From JAZOTM01 sp045657625 (GTDB taxonomy: Bacteria > Bacillota > Clostridia > Lachnospirales > Lachnospiraceae), in NCBI GenBank assembly GCA_045657625.1, contig JAZOTM010000044.1, positions 1 to 36,832 of the forward strand: a DNA stretch of 36,832 nucleotides, read 5' to 3'. The notes below the pieces were generated by a model, which was given only the letters and a program-made list of their open reading frames with translations, did not search any database and was not told where the DNA came from. This document shows positions 1 through 8,891 of the stretch, piece after piece. A program made the position numbers and the translations under genes. Numbering within the stretch: position 1 is the stretch's first letter; each line of letters opens with the position of its first letter.

Positions 1-3000
1 GATCATGGGGTAATGTATGGTGTCATTGATTTTTACAGAGCCGCCAGAGCGGAAGGCATCAATCCTGTTATCGGTTGTGAGGTATATGTGACGCCGGGGT
101 CCCGATTTGACCGGGAGCGTGTAGAAGGTGAGGACAGATACTACCATCTGATTTTGTTGGCAGAAAATAATACCGGATATGGTAATTTAATGAAAATTGT
201 ATCCAAGGGATTTGTGGACGGATATTATTATAAACCCAGAGTGGATATGGAAGTGTTAGAGCAGTATCATGAGGGAATTATTGCTTTAAGTGCATGCCTT
301 GCAGGTGCAATTCCAAGGCTGCTAAGCCGGGGGGCATACGAAGAAGCTAAGGCAGAAGCGTTGCACTATCAGGATATTTTTGGAAAAGGCAATTATTTTC
401 TGGAGTTGCAGGACCATGGTATTCCGGAGCAGAAAAATGTAAATCAGCAGTTGCTACGTTTAAGTCAGGAAACGGGAATTGAACTGGTGGCAACCAACGA
501 CGTACATTATACATATGAATCAGATGTAGAGTCTCATGATATTCTTCTTTGTATCCAGACCGGAAAGAAATTATCAGATGAGAATCGTATGCGTTATGAG
601 GGTGGGCAATATTATGTGAAGTCAGAAGAAGAAATGCGCACCTTATTTCCTTATGCTTTGCAGGCTGTTGAGAATACCCAGAAAATAGCAGACCGTTGTC
701 ATGTGGAAATCGAATTCGGAAATTATAAGATTCCGCGATACGATGTGCCGGAAGGGTATACCGCCTTTACCTATTTACAAGAGCTTTGTGAAAAGGGATT
801 AAAGGAAAAATACGATGAAGAGCAGCAAAAGGCATTGCATGACCGTTTGGAGTACGAATTGAACGTCATCCATGAAATGGGATATGTGGATTACTTTTTG
901 ATTGTTTGGGATTATATCAATTATGCCAGAACCCATGGAATTCCGGTAGGACCGGGACGTGGTAGTGCGGCAGGTTCCCTGGTTTCTTATACTACAGGGA
1001 TTACAAATATTGACCCCATTCGCTATAGCTTGATTTTCGAACGTTTCTTGAATCCGGAACGTGTATCCATGCCGGATATTGACGTGGACTTCTGTCAGGA
1101 TCGACGTGGAGAAGTCATTGATTATGTAGTGGAAAAATATGGCAAAGAATGTGTGACACAGATAGTAACCTTTGGCACCATGTTGGCAAAGGGAGCCATT
1201 CGTGACGTGGGACGCGCCATGGGATTCCCTTATGCTTTTTGTGATCAGATTGCAAAGATGATTCCAAATGAGCTCGGAATCACCATAGATGGAGCGCTAA
1301 AATTAAATCCTGATTTATCAAATATATATCAAGAAGATGAACGAGTAAGACGTTTGATTGATATGGCAAAACGTTTGGAAGGGCTTCCAAGAAACAGTGG
1401 TACTCATGCGGCCGGTGTGGTAATCAGTCAGGCCCCTATGGATGAATATGTACCTTTGGGACTTGGGGTGGAAGGCATGGCAACGACACAGTTTACCATG
1501 ACTACCATTGAAGAACTTGGCCTTTTAAAAATGGATTTTCTGGGACTTCGTACCCTTACGGTGATTAATGACGCGGTAAAGATGATTCGACGAAGTCAAG
1601 GAATAGAAATTGATATTGATCATATTGATTACGATGATAAAGAAGTATTTGCTTCCATCAGTACGGGAAAAACAGAGGGTATTTTCCAGATAGAATCCAC
1701 CGGAATGAGATCCTTCATGAAGGAACTGAGACCGGAAAACTTGGAGGATGTCATCGCGGGCATTTCCTTGTACCGACCGGGTCCAATGGACTTTATTCCG
1801 GATTATATCAAAGGAAAGAATCATCAGGATGAAATCGTTTATGATTGTCCGGAGCTGGAGCCGATTTTGAAACCTACTTATGGTTGTATTGTATATCAGG
1901 AACAGGTTATGCAAATCGTACAGTCCTTAGCAGGTTACTCTTTGGGTGGTGCCGACGAAATTCGTCGTGCCATGAGTAAGAAGAAGCAGTATGTCATTGA
2001 TGAGAACAGAGAAATCTTTGTCCATGGCGGAGAAATTGAAAATCATGTATCCGGAAAAGTGACGAAAGTACCGGGATGTGTATCCAAGGGAATCTCTGAA
2101 GAAGTGGCAAACCGCATTTATGACCACATGGTGGATTTTGCTAAATATGCATTTAATAAATCTCATGCGGCAGCTTATGCAGTGGTATCTTATCAGACAG
2201 CTTGGTTGAAGCATTACTATCCGGTGGAATTTATGGCGGCCTTGATGAGCTCGGTTTTAAACAATACCGGAAAGGTGTCTGAGTATATTTTGGTATGTAA
2301 GCAAATGGGCATTACGCTGTTACCGCCGGATATCAATGAAAGTATCGGTGGATTTTCGGTAGATGGTAATTCCATTCGTTACGGATTGGAGGCGATTAAA
2401 GCCTTAGGAAAACCGGCCATTGAAAGTATTGTGGCAGAACGAGAATTGCGTGGTAAGTTTACAGATTTAGAGGATTTTATTACACGTATGGATGGCAGAG
2501 ATGCCAATAAACGCGCGGTGGAGAACCTCATTAAAGCGGGGGCCTTTGATCAACTTCCGGGAAACCGAAAACAGAAAATGTTTTTATATGGGGTACTGAT
2601 TGATAAGGTGCACGCGGATAAGAAGAAAAACATGGCAGGACAAATCAGTCTCATGGATCTTATGGGAGAGGAAGCGGCAGAGTCCTATAAACATCCGATG
2701 CCACCGGTGGAGGAATACGAAAAAGAAGAAATTCTGTCCATGGAAAAAGAAGTCCTGGGCGTATATATCAGTGGACATCCTTTGGATGAGTTTGTGGAGA
2801 AATGGGAGAATACCATTACTGCAAAAACCACAGATTTTGTACTGGATGAGGAAACCGGACGTACCAATCTGACGGACAAGGCAGAGGCCTTGATTGGCGG
2901 AATTGTGGCGGAACGAAAAATCAAATATACGAAAAACGGTAAGACCATGGCGTTCTTGACCTTAGAAGATTTGGTGGGAACCGTAGAAGTAGTTGTATTC

Positions 3001-3372
3001 CCAAGACAGTATGAAAAGTATGCGGCTTATTTGGAAGAAGACAGTAAAATCTTTATCTCCGGAAGGGTGGATGTGGAGGAAGATAAGAACGGAAAACTTA
3101 TCTGTTCCGATGTGCGTCCATTGGATGAACAAAAGAAGGAATTGTGGCTTCGCTTTGATACCAAAGAAGAATATTTTGCAAAAGAACAGGAAATTTTACA
3201 AACCTTGCAATTTTTAAGTGGCCCGGATGAGGTAGTTATTTATATTTCTTCCATAAAAGCATTGAAAAGATTCGAAAAAAGTCGTAATATTAAAATTAAT
3301 TCTGAGATTGTTAATGTTTTAACCGAAAAACTCGGGGAAAACAATGTGAAAGTGATAAAGAAGGAGATTTGA
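1..3372 (+). CDS. dnaE: DNA polymerase III alpha subunit DnaE (5' end cut by window)
   Basis: Replicative or lesion-tolerant C-family DNA polymerase. The reading frame is open from base 1 and its first residues (D-H-G-V-M-Y-G) belong to the N-terminal PHP domain, so the ATG at 13 is internal. About 30-40 residues are probably missing; 1123 are visible. The catalytic palm motif P-D-I-D-V-D-F has its two aspartates at visible residues 359 and 361. A conserved finger/hairpin region follows (K-S-H-A-A-A-Y near 720), then an OB-fold near 965-1040. A Q-I-S-L-M stretch at about 881 could be the beta-clamp contact (inference). It has the DnaE layout, not PolC: no inserted 3'-5' exonuclease domain. 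The stop lies one base before the pfkA ATG, whose AAGGAG site sits inside dnaE, so the two are probably translationally coupled. Confidence 0.97.
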   Translation, partial: DHGVMYGVIDFYRAARAEGINPVIGCEVYVTPGSRFDRERVEGEDRYYHLILLAENNTGYGNLMKIVSKGFVDGYYYKPRVDMEVLEQYHEGIIALSACLAGAIPRLLSRGAYEEAKAEALHYQDIFGKGNYFLELQDHGIPEQKNVNQQLLRLSQETGIELVATNDVHYTYESDVESHDILLCIQTGKKLSDENRMRYEGGQYYVKSEEEMRTLFPYALQAVENTQKIADRCHVEIEFGNYKIPRYDVPEGYTAFTYLQELCEKGLKEKYDEEQQKALHDRLEYELNVIHEMGYVDYFLIVWDYINYARTHGIPVGPGRGSAAGSLVSYTTGITNIDPIRYSLIFERFLNPERVSMPDIDVDFCQDRRGEVIDYVVEKYGKECVTQIVTFGTMLAKGAIRDVGRAMGFPYAFCDQIAKMIPNELGITIDGALKLNPDLSNIYQEDERVRRLIDMAKRLEGLPRNSGTHAAGVVISQAPMDEYVPLGLGVEGMATTQFTMTTIEELGLLKMDFLGLRTLTVINDAVKMIRRSQGIEIDIDHIDYDDKEVFASISTGKTEGIFQIESTGMRSFMKELRPENLEDVIAGISLYRPGPMDFIPDYIKGKNHQDEIVYDCPELEPILKPTYGCIVYQEQVMQIVQSLAGYSLGGADEIRRAMSKKKQYVIDENREIFVHGGEIENHVSGKVTKVPGCVSKGISEEVANRIYDHMVDFAKYAFNKSHAAAYAVVSYQTAWLKHYYPVEFMAALMSSVLNNTGKVSEYILVCKQMGITLLPPDINESIGGFSVDGNSIRYGLEAIKALGKPAIESIVAERELRGKFTDLEDFITRMDGRDANKRAVENLIKAGAFDQLPGNRKQKMFLYGVLIDKVHADKKKNMAGQISLMDLMGEEAAESYKHPMPPVEEYEKEEILSMEKEVLGVYISGHPLDEFVEKWENTITAKTTDFVLDEETGRTNLTDKAEALIGGIVAERKIKYTKNGKTMAFLTLEDLVGTVEVVVFPRQYEKYAAYLEEDSKIFISGRVDVEEDKNGKLICSDVRPLDEQKKELWLRFDTKEEYFAKEQEILQTLQFLSGPDEVVIYISSIKALKRFEKSRNIKINSEIVNVLTEKLGENNVKVIKKEI

Positions 3373-3373
3373 A

Positions 3374-4348
3374 ATGGCAAAAGAAATTAACACCATTGGC
3401 GTACTTACAAGTGGTGGAGACGCACCTGGTATGAATGCAGCAGTGCGTGCAGTTGTAAGAGAAGCATTATTTAAAGGAAAAAAAGTAAAAGGTATCCGTA
3501 GAGGATACTCCGGATTACTTCAGGAAGAAATTTTTGATATGGATGCCAGCAGCGTATCTGATATTATTCAGAGAGGTGGTACCATTCTTCAGACTGCCCG
3601 TTGTTTAGAGTTTACTACTGCAGAAGGACAGAAGCAGGGTGCAGAAATCTGTAAGAAACATGGCATCGATGCAATGGTAGTTATCGGTGGAGACGGTTCC
3701 TTCAAGGGTGCACAGAAGTTAGCAGGCCTTGGTATCAATACCGTAGGTATTCCTGGAACTATCGACCTTGATATTTCTTGTACAGATTACACCGTAGGAT
3801 TTGATACAGCCGTAAATACAGCAATGGAGGCCATTGATAAAATCCGTGATACTTCTACATCTCATGAAAGATGTTCTATCATCGAAGTTATGGGTCGTGG
3901 AGCAGGGTATATCGCATTGTGGTGCGGTATCGCAAACGGTGCAGAAGATATCTTACTTCCGGAAAAATACGATTATGACGAGCAGAAGCTTGTAAACCAT
4001 ATCATTGAAAATAAGAAAAAAGGAAAACAGCATCATATCATCATCAATGCAGAAGGTATTGGACATTCTGAGAGCATGGCAAAGAGAATCGAAGCTGCAA
4101 CCGGCGTGGAAACTCGTGCTACCATCTTAGGACACATGCAGCGTGGTGGTAGTCCTACATGTAAAGATCGTGTATATGCATCTACAATGGGATGTTATGC
4201 CGTTGATTTACTTTGTGAAGGAAAGAGCAACCGCGTGGTTGCATATCGCGGCGGTGACTTTGTTGATTTTGATATTGATGAAGCACTTGCAATGCAGAAA
4301 CATATTCCGGATTACGAATATGAAATCAGTCGTAATCTTGCACAGTAA
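3374..4348 (+). CDS. pfkA: ATP-dependent 6-phosphofructokinase
   Basis: Phosphorylates fructose 6-phosphate to fructose 1,6-bisphosphate, the committed step of glycolysis, in the cytoplasm. At 324 residues it matches bacterial PfkA. The phosphate loop S-G-G-D-A-P-G-M-N is at residues 13-21. G-G-D-G-S is at 105-109; the glycine after the aspartate is the ATP-type residue, where pyrophosphate enzymes carry Asp. P-G-T-I-D-L-D is at 127-133, with catalytic Asp131, and M-G-R follows near 174. Escherichia coli has T-I-D-N-D here, so Asn is replaced by Leu132; both aspartates remain. The start is fixed by AAGGAG at 3361-3366. It follows dnaE by one base and ends at a strong terminator. Confidence 0.97.
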   Translation: MAKEINTIGVLTSGGDAPGMNAAVRAVVREALFKGKKVKGIRRGYSGLLQEEIFDMDASSVSDIIQRGGTILQTARCLEFTTAEGQKQGAEICKKHGIDAMVVIGGDGSFKGAQKLAGLGINTVGIPGTIDLDISCTDYTVGFDTAVNTAMEAIDKIRDTSTSHERCSIIEVMGRGAGYIALWCGIANGAEDILLPEKYDYDEQKLVNHIIENKKKGKQHHIIINAEGIGHSESMAKRIEAATGVETRATILGHMQRGGSPTCKDRVYASTMGCYAVDLLCEGKSNRVVAYRGGDFVDFDIDEALAMQKHIPDYEYEISRNLAQ

Positions 4349-4352
4349 AACC

Positions 4353-4382
4353 AAAGGGATGCCGAAAGGTATCCCTTTTTTT
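4353..4382 (+). terminator. Intrinsic terminator of dnaE-pfkA
   Basis: Stem of 11 pairs between AAAGGGATGCC (4353-4363) and GGTATCCCTTT (4368-4378), with one G-T pair and a GAAA loop. The run of T continues to 4382. It sits five bases after the pfkA stop. Confidence 0.93.
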
Positions 4383-4415
4383 GCGGTATGAGACGCTCTT
4401 TCTGATGGAGGAATT

Positions 4416-5201
4416 ATGATTAGCAGTACATCAAATCAAAAAGTAAAAGAAATCAGTGCTTTGTTGAAGAAAAGCAGAGAAAGAAAAAAACAGGGCCTTT
4501 TTGTCATAGAAGGGATTCGCATGGTTAAAGAAACGCCGGCGAATTTGTTGAAAGAACTTTTTGTTTCTGAAAGCTTTGTGGAAAAGTCCCCGGAATTTTT
4601 GCAGGGAAAAACTTACGAAGTGCTTAGCGATAAGGTCTATAGTGAACTTTCCGATACAGTGACGCCGCAAGGAATTTTGGCTACGGTACAAATGCCTGGT
4701 TACAAATACGAAGAGGTGGTACGCGGAGAACACGGGTTGTATCTTGTGTTGGAAACACTGCAGGATCCCGGAAATATGGGGACGATTTTTCGTACAGCAG
4801 AAGGTGCAGGTGTGAGAGGGATTATTTTAAATAAAACCTGCGTGGATTTGTTTTCTCCGAAAACAGTGCGTTCCACCATGGGAAGTGTGTACCGTGTGCC
4901 GTTTTATGTGACGGAGGACTTGAAAGAAACTTTGGAACAAATGAAGAAAAGCGGAGTGTCCTTGTATGCGGCTCATTTAAAAGCCGAAAAGAATTACAGT
5001 GGATTTTCTTACAAGGAGAGTACCGGTTTTCTCATTGGAAACGAAGGAAATGGTTTGACTGATGAAATTGCGGAAGCAGCAAATCATTACATCAAGATTC
5101 CCATGGGAGGACAGTTGGAGTCCTTGAATGCATCCGTAGCAGCCGGATTGTTAATGTACGAAGCTGCAAGACAAAGAGATTTTAAGGTGGATAAGTTTTG
5201 A
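4416..5201 (+). CDS. SpoU/TrmH-family RNA 2'-O-methyltransferase
   Basis: SAM-dependent ribose methyltransferase of the SPOUT superfamily, probably acting on 23S rRNA or tRNA; the target nucleotide cannot be read from sequence. An N-terminal substrate-binding domain (about residues 1-95, with the basic K-K-S-R-E-R-K-K segment) precedes the knotted catalytic domain. Three SpoU motifs are visible: motif 1 with Asn120 and Arg126 (D-P-G-N-M-G-T-I-F-R-T-A), motif 2 I-G-N-E-G-N-G-L at 207-214, and motif 3 I-P-M-G-G-Q-L-E-S-L-N-A-S-V-A at 228-242. At 261 residues it is a typical length. A GGAGG-type site precedes the ATG (4406-4410). Its stop overlaps the next gene's TTG start, so the pair is likely coupled. 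Confidence 0.92.
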   Translation: MISSTSNQKVKEISALLKKSRERKKQGLFVIEGIRMVKETPANLLKELFVSESFVEKSPEFLQGKTYEVLSDKVYSELSDTVTPQGILATVQMPGYKYEEVVRGEHGLYLVLETLQDPGNMGTIFRTAEGAGVRGIILNKTCVDLFSPKTVRSTMGSVYRVPFYVTEDLKETLEQMKKSGVSLYAAHLKAEKNYSGFSYKESTGFLIGNEGNGLTDEIAEAANHYIKIPMGGQLESLNASVAAGLLMYEAARQRDFKVDKF

Positions 5202-5461
5202 GAATTTGGCTGAAACAGTGGAAAAACAATCGTGTAATTGCGGACTACGATTATAAAAATGAGGATGAGGATACCAGAACGCATAAGATTTTTCAGGCTT
5301 TGGAAGAAGGCTGTTATGCGATGGATTTAGGAAAACCGATTTGGTTGGAAAATACGATAAATGATTTTAAACGACACAGTAAGGCTCGTTTTTACCAGGA
5401 TCATTTTGTAGAAGAAATTGAGTTTGATTATTTAGAAATTGAAGTCTTAGAAGAAGATTAA
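5198..5461 (+). CDS. Small acidic protein of unknown function, TTG start
   Basis: I do not recognise a named family. The 87-residue product starts basic (M-R-I-W-L-K-Q-W-K-N-N-R), is acidic in the middle and ends E-V-L-E-E-D; no membrane segment or metal motif is evident. The TTG start at 5198 is supported by AAGGTGG at 5184-5190, seven bases upstream, inside the methyltransferase gene, and by the four-base overlap with that gene's stop. It is probably co-translated with the methyltransferase. Composition resembles its neighbours, and the frame is open for 88 codons, so I take it as real. A role in RNA modification or ribosome biology is only a guess from position. Confidence 0.72.
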   Translation: MRIWLKQWKNNRVIADYDYKNEDEDTRTHKIFQALEEGCYAMDLGKPIWLENTINDFKRHSKARFYQDHFVEEIEFDYLEIEVLEED

Positions 5462-5496
5462 TTGTTTATAAAAATCCACAATTGCAAAGGATTTTG

Positions 5497-5505
5497 TGGT
5501 ACGAT
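5497..5505 (+). promoter_or_regulatory. Possible extended -10 promoter for relQ
   Basis: TGGTACGAT fits an extended -10 (TG-N-TACGAT). A TTGCAA at 5482-5487 is too close to be a normally spaced -35, so the call rests on the extended -10 alone. It lies 60 bases before the relQ ATG. Confidence 0.35.
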
Positions 5506-5564
5506 AAATAGGGCGATAGCGAAAACAAATACGACAAGAAAATGTGGGGCAAGGAGGTCTTAAA

Positions 5565-6209
5565 ATGGATGAACCAATTCTGTTTGGAGACGATGTAGAC
5601 GGATGGAAAACCGTCATGTTTTTATACAATTCAGCACTTAAGGAAGTAGGTACAAAACTGGAAATTCTCAACGATGAATTTCAACATGTACACAACTACA
5701 ACCCGATTGAATATATTAAATCCAGAATTAAATCGCCGGAAAGTATTGTGAAAAAATTAAAGAGAAACGGTCATGAAACCAGCATTGACAATATGGTGAA
5801 TTACATCAATGACATAGCTGGTATTCGGATTGTTTGTTCTTTTACATCAGATATTTACCGTATGGCAGAGATGATTGGAAAGCAGAACGATTTAACTGTT
5901 GTTTCTGTCAAAGATTATATTAAACATCCAAAGGAAAGCGGATATAAGAGTTATCATATGTTGGTAACCGTTCCGATTTTTATGTCAGATCGTGTAGTGG
6001 ATACCAAAGTGGAAGTTCAGATACGTACGATTGCCATGGATTTTTGGGCGACTTTGGAGCATAAGATTTACTACAAGTTCGAGGGAAATGCACCGGATTA
6101 CATTAGCCGTGATTTACGAGAATGTGCTGGTATTGTATCTATGTTGGATGCAAAGATGTTATCTCTGAACCAGGCAATTTTAGAGGCCAAGAGAGAACAA
6201 AACGTTTAG
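5565..6209 (+). CDS. relQ: Small alarmone synthetase (RelQ/YjbM type)
   Basis: Transfers pyrophosphate from ATP to GTP or GDP to make (p)ppGpp. It has the synthetase domain only, without the HD hydrolase, TGS or ACT domains of long RelA/SpoT proteins. Visible signatures are I-K-S-R-I-K-S-P-E-S-I-V-K-K-L near residues 51-65, D-I-A-G-I-R-I-V at 83-90, K-D-Y-I-K-H-P-K-E-S-G-Y-K-S-Y-H at 116-131 (GTP-binding loop) and V-E-V-Q-I-R-T-I-A-M-D-F-W-A-T-L-E-H at 149-166. The 214-residue length and C-terminal helix match RelQ. I chose the ATG at 5565 because AAGGAGG lies at 5551-5557; the in-frame GTG at 5544 has no such site. It is probably transcribed with the downstream EAL gene, 35 bases away. Confidence 0.93.
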   Translation: MDEPILFGDDVDGWKTVMFLYNSALKEVGTKLEILNDEFQHVHNYNPIEYIKSRIKSPESIVKKLKRNGHETSIDNMVNYINDIAGIRIVCSFTSDIYRMAEMIGKQNDLTVVSVKDYIKHPKESGYKSYHMLVTVPIFMSDRVVDTKVEVQIRTIAMDFWATLEHKIYYKFEGNAPDYISRDLRECAGIVSMLDAKMLSLNQAILEAKREQNV

Positions 6210-6244
6210 GTTTGAGGAGCAGGGGATAGACAAGGGAGCGGCCT

Positions 6245-8179
6245 ATGGGTTTTTTACAAGGGATGCAGTATGTCTATTCATACGAGTTGGCAGCACTTTG
6301 CGTGATGCTGGTAATCTTTCTGCATTTTCAATTTAACAATCGATTTTTTAACATGCGCGTGTCCTATTTTCGGGCTTTTTTAGCGTGTGCAATTTTAGAA
6401 GCCATACTGAATATTATGTCTGGAGTATTTATCAATAGTCCGGATATAGTACCGGTATGGTTTAGTGTTTTAGAGTGCTATGCTTTTTTCTTGATTGAGG
6501 CATGCAGCTCCTATCTGTTTTTCTTATATGTCATTGAAGTGTGTGAAAATCGGGAAAAGATTTACATTCGTATTTTTTCTGTTCCATACTTTCTGTATAC
6601 CATTTTGGTGTTGACCAATGAATGGCATCATTTGCTTTTTACCTTTACCAGAGAAGGTGCTTATTTCTTGGGGCGCTTTTATCAGGCGGAGATGATTTAT
6701 GCCATTGTTTATCTACTGATTTGTCTATATTTGATTATCCTTTATCGAGAAAGAATTCATATTAAATATACGTTTGTGGTGTTCTTTTATACCGTTGCGT
6801 CGTTTTTGGCCATTTCCATTCAACTTGTGACCAAGACCTATTTGATGATGGGTATGGCAAATGCACTGGTGATTATGAATATGTACCTATTTTTACAAAA
6901 TCCGAAAGAGTCCATTGATTTGATTTCCGGTGCCAACAATGAACGCGCTTTTTTGACCAACGTGGAATATGATATTTTACAGAAAAAACCCATTGCAATT
7001 ATAATCTTGCAGATAAAACTAAATCAATATATGCATATGGTCATGAATTATCGAACCCACAATGCGCTACAAGAACGTATTGCAGATTTCTTAAAATCCA
7101 TTACCGGTAATCAGCAGGTATATCGTTTGAATCAATATATCTTTGCGGTGGTGCTTCATGATAAGTCCGTGGAAGACGAATTGGTTTTGAAAATTCAAGA
7201 ACGGTTCTTGGAAGAATGGGAATTTTTACACATGAAGGTTCATGTACATATAAATCTGTTTGTAGAGGAATATGGGAAAAATTTCATGAGCCTGCAAGAA
7301 TTAAATGGTGTTTTAACTGTAATGCTGGAAGATGTCATGAAGGCCAATGCAGATGTCATCGTGTGGCCGGACGATGAGCAACAGAAATGTTATCAAAGAC
7401 GGACGAGGGTAGAATACAGTTTAAATAAGGCTTTGAGTCATGGAACGTTAGAAGTTTTTTATCAGCCGATTTACGGTGTCAAAGAAAAGAAAATCGTGGC
7501 ATTGGAGGCATTGGTGCGATTGCGTGATGCAGAAATGGGTGTGATTCCGCCGGATGAATTTATCGATATTGCAGAAGCAAACGGTAGTATTTTGGCATTG
7601 CAGGAACATGTACTAGAGAAGGTTTGTCGCTTTGCAGCAGAACGGATCCTTCCTTATCCGGAGCTTGGTATTGAGGAATTGAATATCAATATTTCTGTGG
7701 TGCAGTGTATGCAACCGGATATGGTGGAAAAAACCATGGCGATTATTGATAAATGCAAAATTCCGCATCAGATGATCAACTTGGAAATTACCGAGCGTTT
7801 GGCAGTGACATCTTATGAATTGATGCGAACACATATGGAACGCTTTAAACGAATGGGAATTCGCTTTTCGTTGGATGACTATGGCACCGGAAATTCGAAT
7901 TTGACGTATTTGATAAATTTCTCCTTTGATCGGTTGAAATTTGATAAGGGCATGGTTTGGAATTATTTTGAAAAGGATAGTGCCAAATTAATCTTGGACC
8001 ATGAATTTGAGCTGGTAAGAAAAATTGGAATACCTATGGTTTTAGAAGGAATTGAAACTCAAGAACAGTTTGATGCGGTGCGAGAACTTGGTGTGGAATA
8101 TTTGCAGGGATATTATTTCAGCGCGCCAAAGGAAGAATCCGCGATTGTGGAATATTTGCAGTATTATAATATGAAATAA
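6245..8179 (+). CDS. Membrane EAL-domain protein (c-di-GMP phosphodiesterase) with degenerate GGDEF
   Basis: Predicted to hydrolyse cyclic di-GMP at the membrane. Residues 1-220 hold about seven hydrophobic helices, resembling a 7TM sensor region. Residues about 225-385 look like a GGDEF fold, but the signature position reads L-N-Q-Y-I-F, so synthesis is not expected. The EAL domain follows: E-A-L-V-R at 421-425, N-I-N-I-S-V near 480, L-E-I-T-E with Glu514 and Glu517, D-D-Y-G-T-G starting at Asp544, a lysine in L-K-F-D-K, L-E-G-I-E-T with Glu601, and Q-G-Y-Y-F-S-A-P. Every residue normally needed for metal binding and catalysis appears present. AAGGGAG at 6232-6238 supports the ATG. Total length is 644. 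The degenerate GGDEF may act as a nucleotide sensor (inference). Confidence 0.93.
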   Translation: MGFLQGMQYVYSYELAALCVMLVIFLHFQFNNRFFNMRVSYFRAFLACAILEAILNIMSGVFINSPDIVPVWFSVLECYAFFLIEACSSYLFFLYVIEVCENREKIYIRIFSVPYFLYTILVLTNEWHHLLFTFTREGAYFLGRFYQAEMIYAIVYLLICLYLIILYRERIHIKYTFVVFFYTVASFLAISIQLVTKTYLMMGMANALVIMNMYLFLQNPKESIDLISGANNERAFLTNVEYDILQKKPIAIIILQIKLNQYMHMVMNYRTHNALQERIADFLKSITGNQQVYRLNQYIFAVVLHDKSVEDELVLKIQERFLEEWEFLHMKVHVHINLFVEEYGKNFMSLQELNGVLTVMLEDVMKANADVIVWPDDEQQKCYQRRTRVEYSLNKALSHGTLEVFYQPIYGVKEKKIVALEALVRLRDAEMGVIPPDEFIDIAEANGSILALQEHVLEKVCRFAAERILPYPELGIEELNINISVVQCMQPDMVEKTMAIIDKCKIPHQMINLEITERLAVTSYELMRTHMERFKRMGIRFSLDDYGTGNSNLTYLINFSFDRLKFDKGMVWNYFEKDSAKLILDHEFELVRKIGIPMVLEGIETQEQFDAVRELGVEYLQGYYFSAPKEESAIVEYLQYYNMK

Positions 8180-8211
8180 AAAAGTTCCGATGCTGGGCAT
8201 CGGAACTTTTT
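8179..8211. terminator. Bidirectional terminator between converging genes
   Basis: Perfect 15-bp stem: AAAAAGTTCCGATGC at 8179-8193 and GCATCGGAACTTTTT at 8197-8211, loop TGG. T runs lie on both strands, so it can end the EAL transcript and the cyclophilin transcript. A partial copy of its right arm (CATCGGAAACTTTG, 8216-8229) lies just beyond. Confidence 0.92.
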
Positions 8212-8260
8212 ACATCATCGGAAACTTTGTATAGAAAAGTTCCATGTGTAAGGTGTTCTT

Positions 8261-8785
8261 TTATTCTAAGATTTCCGGCTCATCGAAAGTAACACCGAAG
8301 GTGTCAACGGTAACAGACTTCATAGCGATATCTTCTACCGGACGATCCATATAATCGGTAGCTACAGATGCGATTTTATCTACCACATCCATACCTTCTG
8401 TAATCTTACCGAATGCAGCATAAGCACCATCTAAGTGTGGAGCATCCTTATGCATAATGAAGAACTGACTTCCTGCAGAATCCGGGAACTGCGTTCTTGC
8501 CATAGAAAGAACACCTGCGGAATGCTTTAAGTCATTCTTGAATCCGTTCTGAGAGAATTCTCCCTTGATGCTGTATCCAGGACCACCGGTACCTACTCCG
8601 TCCGGATCTCCACCCTGGATCATAAAGCCCTTGATGACACGGTGGAAGATTACACCGTCATAAAAACCATGGTTGATTAAGCTGATGAAGTTCTTTACTG
8701 TATTTGGAGCGATTTCCGGGTAAAGCTCAGCTTTCATAACGTCGCCGTTTTCTAATTCAATGGTAACAATTGGATTTTGTGCCAT
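8261..8785 (-). CDS. ppiB: Cyclophilin-type peptidyl-prolyl cis-trans isomerase
   Basis: Catalyses cis-trans isomerisation of X-Pro bonds, assisting protein folding. The 174-residue protein has no signal peptide, so it should be cytoplasmic. Cyclophilin signatures include F-H-R-V-I-K-G-F-M-I-Q-G-G-D (catalytic Arg in F-H-R), G-V-L-S-M-A-R, and S-A-G-S-Q-F-F-I-M, then H-L-D-G-A-Y-A-A-F-G-K-I-T-E-G near the C terminus. An in-frame ATG 48 bases upstream would add 16 residues unlike the family, so I place the start at M-A-Q-N-P-I-V, with a GAAGGAA site just ahead. It converges on the EAL gene at a shared terminator and diverges from the GNAT gene. The AT-rich stretch 8800-8850 probably carries its promoter, but I cannot fix the boxes. 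Confidence 0.95.
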   Translation of the reverse strand: MAQNPIVTIELENGDVMKAELYPEIAPNTVKNFISLINHGFYDGVIFHRVIKGFMIQGGDPDGVGTGGPGYSIKGEFSQNGFKNDLKHSAGVLSMARTQFPDSAGSQFFIMHKDAPHLDGAYAAFGKITEGMDVVDKIASVATDYMDRPVEDIAMKSVTVDTFGVTFDEPEILE

Positions 8786-8891
8786 AAAATTCCTTCTTTC
8801 CTGCTGTTGAATAGCATATAATAGTATTATCAAATTATTTTATAAGAAAAAGAAGAAAAAGGCAACTGACAAGAGGTTGCAGGGGATTGAA

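Noticed and set aside
5544..5564. GTG start for relQ, seven codons upstream
   Set aside because: The extra codons contain the AAGGAGG site for the ATG at 5565 and add residues not in the family.
8216..8241. Second independent terminator after the EAL gene
   Set aside because: GGAAACTTTG and AAAAGTTCC pair only with bulges and no T run; it looks like a decayed partial copy of the adjacent terminator.
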